From contig CP136064.1 of the NCBI GenBank assembly GCA_032622095.1, positions 263,171,863 to 263,235,862 of the forward strand: a DNA stretch of 64,000 bases, given 5' to 3'. Below, one piece after another: positions 56,938-64,000 of this stretch. Under the pieces are notes generated by a model, which saw only the letters and a program-made list of their open reading frames with translations, was not told where the DNA came from and searched no databases. This DNA is from Siphonodentalium dalli. Its lineage: Eukaryota > Mollusca > Scaphopoda > Gadilida > Siphonodentaliidae. Numbering within the stretch: position 1 is the stretch's first letter; each line of letters starts with the position of its first letter. Both the position numbers and the translations under genes were made by a program.

Positions 56938-58500
56938 TGAAATAGGGTGTCTGTCATTTGCAGAATGAGGTCCCCAGAGGGTGAATTTAGTGATGCTACC
57001 CCGCATAGCGGGCTAGCTTCACCAAATTCACCCTCTGGGGACCTCATTCTGCTTACACCTCAGCAGAATGAGGTCCCCAGAGGGTGAATTTGGTGATGCT
57101 AGCCCACTATGCGGGGTAGCATCACTAAATTCACCCTCTGGGGACCTCATTCTGCTTACACCTCAGCAGAATGAGGTCCCCAGAGGGTGAATTTGGTGAT
57201 GCTAGCCCGCTATGCGGGGTAGCATCACTAAATTCACCCTCTGGGGACCTCATTCTGCAAATGACAGACACCCTATTTAGGGCCCGACGAATCGGCAATA
57301 TCAACATCGAATCGAAACTCGAATCGAATCATGATAATGATTCGAAATCGAATCGATTTTCAATTCGAATCTTTTTCAAACACTTTAGTAGATTGGCGGT
57401 ACCGATGAGTGGGAGGTAAGAGAAAAAATGGGGGCAAATGTCCGATGATTTTATAACGTCAATGAGATTTACGAAGGGGTTCATTAAACTTAATTTCTAT
57501 GACATGATATGAACAGTATTTAATCAGTTATAAACAGTTTAATATATGAGAATGGCACGACATCATTTCATATTTTGTGCCACTGGGACTATGTGTGAAG
57601 CTCGTGAAAGTAAGCAGTTTGGAACTTTGGAGTCAATGGAGTCTGATTCGAGTCATTGCAAACGGAAACTCTTCTGCGCATGTATACACTTCACCCTGTC
57701 GCGCACAGCAGGCACGCGCGATATCAAAATTGCGCATCGTGACTTGGGAATGGCGCATACGCAAACGGGATTACAGGATCTATGTATAGTATCCCAACTT
57801 GGGCCTATCCATCGGATGAATTGAGTTGTCATGAAAGCTAAATGGGCAACCATATTCCATTTCCCGGATAACATATGCTGTATATATAAAGATGTTGACC
57901 GGATTTGGACACGACATGTTGGAGCCCAAAATGTTTTATTTAATATATTTTATCGTGTTAAGTTTTAAATTAAAAAAATGCATTATTTGATTGAGTTGAG
58001 TAACGCAATATAGGCTTTTCTAGTAAGAATGTCAAATACCGACATACAAATATGTCCCACAAGAAATTCACTCGCTTTCGCAGCTGGGGCCGGACAAAAT
58101 CGCGACATTGTTGGTTTTATGTGGTTGAGGAAACCCATGTGCGCTACGATTATGGTACAACCATGATGAACACGCGAACCATCACAGACCTACCAGCAGG
58201 TTGCATGAGTAACCCACCGACCTGACATGATCGAGTAACCAGCGCTGGGACTGGTAGGCCAATATATATATGAGCAGTGGGCTATTTGACAACTCAACTA
58301 TACACATTGGACCACGGAGGTGCCAGATTGTATATATAGTGCAGTCTATTCCCGGTGATCAAGGACTTGTATACAAAGATTCAAAATATCCCGAATCACA
58401 CAACCGCTTTCGAATCGAATCGAATCGGAACGTAAGATTCTAAATCGAATCGAATCTCGAAGCTTCGTCGGGCCCTAACCCTATTCCAAGGCTTGGTCTG
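56938..58500. mobile_element. Palindromic MITE P1, triple hairpin, split by a hAT-like element
   Basis: Three 93-bp hairpins at 56,960-57,052, 57,063-57,155 and 57,166-57,258, period 103 bp, separated by TTACACCTCA. Each pairs GCAGAATGAGGTCCCCAGAG with its inverse across a GCTAGCCCGC/GCGGGGTAGC loop region. The outer arm AAATAGGGTGTCTGTCATTT is mirrored by AAATGACAGACACCCTATTT at 57,259-57,278. A further mirror of CAAGCCTTGAAATAGGG is found only after the 1.2-kb insertion (CCTATTCCAAGGCTTGG, 58,480-58,496), proving that the insertion split the terminal arm. Confidence 0.88.
57278..58477. mobile_element. hAT-like element with 8-bp target duplication
   Basis: Ends TAGGGCCCGACGAA and TTCGTCGGGCCCTA; target duplication ACCCTATT at 57,270-57,277 and 58,478-58,485. 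An 8-bp duplication and TAGGGC-type ends identify the hAT superfamily. Both subterminal regions are crowded with ATCGAATCGAATC-type repeats (57,305-57,370; 58,405-58,460), likely transposase-binding sites. 1,200 bp, no transposase; frames near 57,546-57,874 are unassigned. Confidence 0.88.
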
Positions 58501-58725
58501 GCTTAAAATTGACGATTGTCAAAATAAATGTGTAGTTATTTTTATCTTAGTCGTTCTTGGCATTGAACAAGATTGTGTGCTGTCTGCTGACTTTCACAGT
58601 GTGATACTAAGACAGTCTCTCTAAATTTTGCAAAAATAAATCAACATGTTCTGAAATTTACCTCGGCATTTGTTTGGGCTCAGCCGATATCTGACGCAAA
58701 TTAACAGGGCTGTAATAGACCATTT

Positions 58726-59640
58726 AGAGTGATGTGAAACACTGCGGTAGGATGATCAAATAGAAAAATAGAATAATCTTGCTCAAAGTAGTTGTTTTTA
58801 CGAATAATAATCTAAATTGACAATGCTCACAACATCATTCTGATATATTAACAAGTGCACCGCTGGGCGGAGGTAACGCCCCCGACTGTACAATCAGAGA
58901 AACTTTCTGGTTAAGCGCTATAAAAATGCCACATGTTGTTCTATATTAGCTTCAAATTTGGTCTGGTGCCACAAAAATAGAAGGAAAACTGAATTTTCTA
59001 AAAATAAAAATGAATTTTTTAAGTCGAAAAAGGGTCATAACTCTCACAAAAATTATCCGATTGAACCGAAATTTTACCTTGACCTGTATTGCGATATTGG
59101 TAATACACAAAAAAACGGGTTTTGCAAATAAACAATCCAAAATCAAGTTATCATCTGGAAACCAAAAAAACCTGAATTTTCTAAGTCCAAAAAGGAGCTA
59201 TGAGGAAATATTTTCCCCCCGGCTGGTCTATTGGCATACCAAAGATCAACTGAATTGAATTAGCGAAACCAAAGTTATGAGTTGAAACGTTCGTACGGAC
59301 GGAAGGACGGACGGCTCGACGGACGGACGGACGGACGGCTCGACGGACGGACGGACGGACGGAGGGCTCCACTATATACCCCCAAATCTCCATCGGAGAT
59401 CGGGGGCATAATTAACTGCAATGACTCTCAATGGCGAAATCATTGCATTTGTTTATTGCCGATAGTTGGGTCCTGAATCGAGATGTAAATATTTAAATTG
59501 AGCATAGTTCAGATGTTGTTTCCTGTGCAGTGGTATGGTCGATTTTTGGAAATTTTCAACAATGTTAGTAAAATGATACATTCCCCAGGTTGGCATAGAT
59601 TTCATGCAACCGAATAAGTCCATATTATTTGTTTAAAAGT
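58726..59640. repeat. Dispersed repeat R2, interrupted copy
   Basis: Halves 58,726-58,851 and 59,412-59,640 align with the continuous copy at 21,237-21,640. The insertion between them is described separately. Confidence 0.75.
58852..59411 (+). mobile_element. GGAC-rich repeat R3 inserted at TTAA, 3' hairpin
   Basis: Flanked by TTAA (58,848-58,851; 59,412-59,415); the R2 copy at 21,357 provides the unoccupied site. Starts CAAGTGCACCGCTGGGCGGA, contains AAAAAGGGTCATAACTCTC and CCAAAAAGGAGCTATGAGG, a (GGAC)n tract at 59,297-59,363, and ends with a stem CCCCCAAATCTCC/GGAGATCGGGGG then CATAA. No inverted termini. The class is uncertain: a TTAA element without inverted termini, or a tailless retroelement or Helitron-like element, are alternatives. 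Confidence 0.65.
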
Positions 59641-59732
59641 TAACTCTGAACACAAGCCTCTAGTCAGGAGTAAATGGGTTATATTATGATAAGGTTCTTC
59701 AATATTAAAACAACAGATATGATGTTTTATGT

Positions 59733-59738
59733 TTTATT
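59733..59738 (-). promoter_or_regulatory. Poly(A) signal AATAAA of the minus-strand gene
   Basis: On the minus strand AATAAA occurs 18 nt after the TGA stop at 59,756, giving a very short 3' UTR if used. It is the first such hexamer downstream of the stop. Confidence 0.5.
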
Positions 59739-59755
59739 CTGTAGTGATTAAAATA

Positions 59756-59925
59756 TCATATGGACCCTGTATAATGATGAGTGAAATTCCAGTCCGCTCG
59801 CCACTCATCGGCACCGAGGATAGGCTTATCTGTCACCCAGCCATGAGCCTGTATATTTTTATGGAACGCATTAAAGTTGCTGGTCGTGTAAGTATATGAG
59901 GTGTGAAGCAGTCCCATAAGATCTC
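59756..59925 (-). CDS. Unrecognised multi-exon gene, terminal exon
   Basis: This is the last exon of a minus-strand gene. It follows a clear acceptor (CTTGTTTTACAG at 59,926-59,937) and opens with two bases completing a codon begun in the previous exon, then reads DLMGLLHTSYTYTTSN, an internal HKNIQAHGWVTDKPILGADE, and a C-terminus WRADWNFTHHYTGSI before TGA. The 55 residues are rich in aromatic and polar residues, with no transmembrane segment or cysteine. I do not recognise the family. The exon phase agrees with the upstream exon at 61,606-61,651, which supports a real gene. The extension of the frame upstream of the acceptor (to 60,013) is intronic. Confidence 0.75.
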
Positions 59926-60559
59926 CTGTAAAACAAGCAAAAGTAGTCATCATTAATATTAAGAAAAATTGGGGGTATGTTGGATTTACTTTGTCCGTCT
60001 GTCTGGTCAACAAATGGGTAGATATGTGACTATGAGTTATCTGGCTAAAACAGTGATGCGTCTACAAATTTTATGTGGCTATCAAGTAGTTGATAGTGAT
60101 AAAATTTAATATTATGGAATCAGAACATGTGAGTATTAATTATAGCGGAAGAGGCTGATTGAAACTCAAAAACTTGCATACAGCAACTAGGACAATAGGA
60201 GAAACTGAAAGGTCCGTGATTGGGTGACTAGCCACATAACAGTCCGAACACCTCACAGTAACCTTCTGTTGACAAATCATGGATGTCAACATCTATTAAC
60301 TTTTATTTTTGAACTTTTGAGTGTCTTTTGAGATCAAAATTAAATAGGCTGATTAGGTCAAATAGATAATTTTTGAGAGTTCATCTGAACCCTGTTATGT
60401 GTTATGCCATGTAACGGATATTAGCCACTTAAATATAAATTTTACACAACCGTTGCTACATAAGTAATCACTTGTAAACACATCCATCTGCTTGTCCTTC
60501 TGTCTAGCCTCGGGTTATTGGATCTGAATGAATTTTGGTTGGAGGTTCGGCATCATGAC

Positions 60560-61152
60560 CAGGGTCCGTGCTGGACCGAAATTTACTTTTGCCAAATAAT
60601 TTGCCAAATGAAAATATTTTTTGCCAAATTGAATTAGAATTTGCCAATAGTATAATTTTCTGCAACCTTGATTGAGTTTCATATTTCGACACTCGCGGTT
60701 TGATCGATGTTTGATATAGATAGGAAAGCAGTTAGTTAATAATTATACTCGCATCTCCATTGTGGTTTATCATACAACAATAAACCAATCACCGAACAAT
60801 AAAATGTTAGAAGACTTGCTTCATCAGAAGGGAACATCACAAGAGGATTAGCTAAGTAAACACCACCATCACACTAAATATTGGTAATCCCTCCACTCAT
60901 CGATAATAATGTTACCAGATTAACTGCATATTAATGGAGGTGTTAACTTTTCCGAAACCATTAAAACACCACTAATATAATTATATTGTAATAGTTTCCT
61001 AAAATTAATGGTATTGATTGACCGATATTTTTCAACTTTATTGAGGAATTAAAAAGTGACTTGCCAAAACTTTTGCCAAATAAAAATATTTTTTACCAAA
61101 TGTGAATGATTTTTGCCATTGGCAAATTTGGCAAGTGGCAGCGCGAACCCTG
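60560..61152. mobile_element. hAT MITE in an intron, 8-bp target duplication
   Basis: Ends CAGGGTCCGTGCTG and CAGCGCGAACCCTG; target duplication ATCATGAC at 60,552-60,559 and 61,153-61,160. Subterminal regions carry many TTGCCAAAT motifs in both orientations (60,590-60,650; 61,060-61,135), as expected for hAT transposase-binding sites. 593 bp, no coding. It lies in the intron between exons at 61,606 and 59,925 and is itself inserted in an older dispersed repeat (60,480-61,250). Confidence 0.9.
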
Positions 61153-61410
61153 ATCATGACTGCTTTCAAAAGCACGCCCAATGATGTTGTTTGCATTTTC
61201 CGTTGTAGAGTTATCCTTCTTTGTTTATTTTAAACTTGAATTCGTCTCGCCCATGTTTAAATTTGGGGGGGGGGGGGGGGCTATGCCAGCACACATAGTG
61301 TAACTTCTTGCTATGTTAGCAAGTTTGTCAGTTACTTTCCAGAGGCTGGTGGTTTCTATGTGTAGTGGCAAGATTGGAGTGAACGCAACCCCCCTACTCT
61401 AAAGTTTCTT

Positions 61411-61530
61411 TAGCTTTCCAGTGAATGGCAACAAGCCATATTTCCGACTAAATCCTGTGAAAATCCTGAAAAATTACCCATAATTCTTCTGTGGTTAAGG
61501 GGTCGATTATTTAGAGCATTACTGTATGTT
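61411..61530. mobile_element. Tc1-type MITE, left end truncated
   Basis: AGCTTTCCAGTGAATGGCAA, CAAGCCATATTTCCGACTAA, TTACCCATAATTCTTCTGTG, GTTAAGG match 1,660-1,760; it ends GCATTACTG before TA. The left arm is missing. It lies just 75 bp downstream (in gene orientation) of the 46-nt exon. Confidence 0.8.
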
Positions 61531-61605
61531 TTCCGAGTGATCAGTCTGAAGTGTACAAGGTCAATTTGACCCCGGGAGATAAAACAAGAAAACAAGAAAA
61601 CTTAC

Positions 61606-61651
61606 TTTTAGTATATGCTTGAGCAATTTGCATCATGTGGAGTGGAACATC
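61606..61651 (-). CDS. Unrecognised multi-exon gene, 46-nt internal exon
   Basis: Minus strand: acceptor ...CTTGTTTATAG, exon coding DVPLHMMQIAQAYTK plus one base, donor GTAAGT. It starts in phase 0 and ends in phase 1, which fits the upstream exon (ends at a codon boundary) and the downstream exon (begins with two bases; junction codon AGA, Arg). Short, but consistent on all three counts. Its product continues into the terminal exon at 59,756-59,925. Confidence 0.7.
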
Positions 61652-61910
61652 CTATAAACAAGAGAATGTTGTACTAGTTTTCTCACAATTTTATATCTTG
61701 ATTTATGGGAGACATGCAGAGGACAAAAGGTAACCTTAGTAAATATGTAAAAAAATAAAAGGCTGCTAGGCCACTAGTCTCCCAAATAAGGAGGCCCTCC
61801 CTCATTCAACTACAATTGTTCAACAGTTCAATACTTAGTGTGATAATTGTTGTTTGTCAATATTAAAAAAATGTCACAGTCATGTTTAGGATTCTACATG
61901 TCATTGAACC

Positions 61911-62450
61911 AAGGAGAATAACTCTAATAAATTAAAGTGACTCAATCTTCAGACCTCATGAATCTCTAATGACTCAAGGAGAATAACTCTAATAAATTAA
62001 AGTAACTCAATCTTCAGGCCTCATGAATCTCAAACTCCATACAGCGCCCTCTACGCTATCGCTGTGATATATCACTGCCACAATGAGTGTACTTTGCAGA
62101 CGATAAATCTATTTTTACATATCGTCGCGGAACTGTATTTACTACTATTTAGTCACCTATTATCTTGTTTTGACCACAAATTTTTGTTAAAGTTTGCAAT
62201 AATGGTAATTCTTTCGGTATTGATAAGAACAATATGAACTGAGCCAGACATAGACAATTTTAATCCTAAAACATAAGAACTAAAAACACGTAAGAATTCA
62301 TTACCAATTAATGTCATTATGGCAGTGGTATCTCAGCGGAGCGATGGGAGATAACACTGCCTGGAGTTTGCATGAGTTATTCTCTAATGACTCAAGGAGA
62401 ATAACTCTAATAAATTAAAGTGACTCAATCTTCAGACCTCATGAATCTCT
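61911..62450. repeat. Three direct repeats with a hairpin element between copies 2 and 3
   Basis: AAGGAGAATAACTCTAATAA, ATTAAAGTGACTCAATCTTC, AG.CCTCATGAATCTC occurs at about 61,911, 61,976 (65-bp period) and 62,394. Between the second and third copies lies an inverted-repeat element (62,031-62,370). Confidence 0.85.
62031..62370. mobile_element. Hairpin element with CAAACTCC ends
   Basis: CAAACTCCATACAGCGCC, TATCGCTGTGATATATCACT, GCCACAATGA is mirrored imperfectly by TCATTATGGCAGTGGTATCT, CAGCGGAGCGATGGGAGATA, CTGGAGTTTG. Arms about 60 bp. It may be a tandem-repeat-targeting insertion or a part of a larger element. 62,451-63,242 contains no supported gene; the 96-codon minus frame at 62,684-62,974 is unassigned and intronic in position. 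Confidence 0.65.
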
Positions 62451-63242
62451 TTTTTTAACTTCTGAGGATCACAATTAGCATGAAACCAAGCTTGGATGTA
62501 GTGCCTCCCTGACCCCTCCCCTAGTGCCAAAACTGACTAGACATTTTCCATATCATGTAGGAGCCTCAGAAATTGACTGTATCCACGTTCTGGAAAATCA
62601 GTTTACTTTTTGCTATGGGACAATGTATGGTGTCAAAAGTTGATGGTTAGAGATGCATAATCCGAATTAACGCTCCTAAATTACTACTTCTTTGGCTTCG
62701 GGGCTAAAAAATATTTGATTTGAGTCAAGGAACCCACCCCATAAAAGATCAGAGTTATCAGATATTTTTGAAATCTGTTATTTTTCACCACCTGGAATAT
62801 TTGCTGGCCTGGCATATATTTTACGAATGCTGACTGATGTACTCTCGATACCAAATTGCGTTGAACAAAATGTTGATATATAACAATTTTGGGCAATTTT
62901 ATAATATAGTTGACAGTGGTTAATAGCATTATTTTTTGGTATAAATTAATCAATTTTGATAACTGAAGTGGCATTTCAAGAAATGTTGTTGTTGGAATCA
63001 GATGATATGGGGATCATCAAATAGGATTGAGTACCTTTAAATGTTATCATAACTGCTAATATCTGAAGTCCTACTGGGAACGGAAAGTCAATAGAAAAAT
63101 TCATTACGTCTTATTTGTTCGCATAGTATGGGTTTTTACCTACCCTCAGGCAGCTGGCTTCCTGTAGATAAAACCCATACTATGTGGACAAAACAAAGAG
63201 TCTCTTACTATTAGCTCATATGGATGGCATTGTACCAAGCCA

Positions 63243-63649
63243 GAGTTTAGTGTGCCTGTCATTTGTAGAATGAGGTCCCCAGAGGGTGAATTTAGTGATG
63301 CTATCCCGCATAGCAGGCTAGCACCACCAAATTCACCCTCTGGGGACCTCATTCTGCATGGCCTCATCTGCTTTGGGAGACATAGACTCAGATTGAAGTT
63401 CCCAAATGGTGAATATTGTGATGTACACCCATTGGGAATCTTGATTATGCAATTGCAATGTGTGGTCTGCCAATTTGGGGATATAGAGAAACTAAACTAA
63501 AAAAGAAATAGAATCTATGTGAATAAGTTTCTGTAGAAATTTGATAATAAAGAAATTTTCCAGAGAAGATGAGGCCTAAGCAGATGGATCGCATCAATAA
63601 ATTCACCCTCTGGGGACCTCATTCTGCAAATGACAGGCACACTAAACTC
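63243..63649. mobile_element. Palindromic MITE P1, nearly complete copy
   Basis: Ends GAGTTTAGTGTGCCTGTCAT and its inverse ATGACAGGCACACTAAACTC. Left part is a full hairpin (AATGAGGTCCCCAGAGGGTG / CACCCTCTGGGGACCTCATT, 63,269-63,357), then the interior with ACACCCATTGGGAATCTTGA and CTGCCAATTTGGGGATATAG, then a half-hairpin at the right. It lies in the intron 20 bp from the donor site of the exon at 63,670. Confidence 0.88.
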
Positions 63650-63669
63650 AAGACTTGCATTATACTGAC

Positions 63670-63779
63670 CTTGTTAGTATTGGTGAGTGTAGCCGCATAT
63701 TCTATAGTTTCTGCCTGATGACAAGCCATGAGCTGCGTGAAGATAGACGATTCCCCATGCAGCACAATATGAATTATTT
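63670..63779 (-). CDS. Unrecognised multi-exon gene, internal exon
   Basis: Minus strand: acceptor with a pyrimidine tract (TTCTTACTCTTTAATTCCAG), 110-nt exon, donor GTCAGT. After two bases finishing a codon it reads IIHIVLHGESSIFTQLMACH then QAETIEYAATLTNTNK, ending on a codon boundary that fits the next exon. The composition suggests helical segments; no motif is recognised. Upstream exons lie beyond the window or are not recognised in 63,780-64,000. Together the three exons give 107 residues of a C-terminal region. Confidence 0.75.
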
Positions 63780-63884
63780 CTGGAATTAAAGAGTAAGAAC
63801 AAACTCAATGATTAATAATATATGTTTTAATTATTTTTAGCATAATTATAAAGTTGTTATATACTAGTCTTTGGCACATTCAAC

Positions 63885-64000
63885 ATTCTATACCAACAAA
63901 GGGTGATAACTCTGTGAAATTGGATGTTATCATCAGGAAACAAAAATTGAGTGTAAATTCCAACAAAAAGGGCCACAGGTTTGGTGAAAATGGGTGTGCG
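63885..64000. repeat. Partial copy of repeat R3 at the window edge
   Basis: AAAGGGTGATAACTCTGTGA, GTTATCATCAGGAAACAAAA, TCCAACAAAAAGGGCCACAG corresponds to 59,030-59,200 of the R3 element (GGGTCATAACTCTCAC, GTTATCATCTGGAAACCAAA, TCCAAAAAGGAGCTATG). It continues beyond the window. Confidence 0.55.

Noticed and set aside
57546-57874. Overlapping frames inside the hAT-like element as a transposase remnant
   Set aside because: No hAT dimerisation (hATC) or BED finger residues are visible, and both strands are open, so coding is not supported.
58852-59411. Helitron call for the GGAC-rich insertion
   Set aside because: It has a 3' hairpin but lacks a CTRR terminus and TC start, and the flanks show TTAA at both sides, so I left the class open.
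62684-62974. 96-codon minus-strand frame as an extra exon of the right-end gene
   Set aside because: AT-rich composition with many Lys/Ile/Tyr, no convincing splice signals, and the neighbouring exons already join in phase without it.

Overview
This window is eukaryotic and almost certainly metazoan DNA. It is AT-rich, has spliceosomal intron signals, eroded LINE pieces, many cut-and-paste (DNA) transposon derivatives with recognisable target-site duplications, and several kilobase-scale satellites. The dispersed repeats (CAGA-tailed repeat at 42 kb, GGAC-rich repeat ending in a CCCCC/GGGGG hairpin at 59 kb, THAP/SWIM/MADF relics) resemble what is common in marine invertebrates, especially molluscs. 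That placement is inference, not proof. There is no bacterial operon, rRNA, tRNA or CRISPR array that I can support.

Layout. 0-3 kb: nested insertions (a LINE tail and a Tc1-type MITE inside one foldback element) and the first copies of a 69-bp palindrome that recurs eight times. 3.1-7.5 kb: compound satellite of 66-bp and 31-bp monomers, organised as a 1,474-bp duplicated unit. 7.5-12.7 kb: foldback elements, a dispersed repeat (called R1 here), short minisatellites. 13.3-14.5 kb: decayed LINE with an AP-endonuclease signature. 15.9-21.6 kb: TTAA-target MITEs, a possible Merlin transposase relic, and a foldback element (F2) carrying a 24-bp minisatellite and a nested MITE. 21.85-35.5 kb: a diverged arm of a large foldback element followed by about 12.5 kb of 41-bp satellite with higher-order repeats, capped by a 22-bp minisatellite. 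35.5-47.6 kb: hairpin elements, a Harbinger-like element with a MADF-like coding piece, a 22-bp array, foldback family F3, a palindromic MITE with a LINE-tail insertion, an intact F1 foldback, and a 30-bp GT-rich array. 47.77 kb: THAP zinc-finger relic. 48.19-52.88 kb: a 4.7-kb giant foldback element with about 1.3-kb arms and a 42-bp tandem array in its loop. 53.0-53.4 kb: SWIM-type zinc-finger gene fragment with a frameshift. 54-59.6 kb: paired palindromes, TTAA MITE, triple-hairpin MITE split by a 1.2-kb hAT-like element, GGAC-rich insertion. 59.7-64 kb: the 3' end of a genuine multi-exon gene on the minus strand, with a hAT MITE in one intron and a palindromic MITE in another.

The only well-supported host coding sequence is the three-exon minus-strand gene at the right end, whose splice phases agree; its product is not recognised. 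The other long open frames lie in tandem arrays or are chance frames and are not genes. The most interesting pattern is that tandem arrays repeatedly sit in, or border, the loops of foldback elements, suggesting that hairpin-forming transposons seed satellites here.
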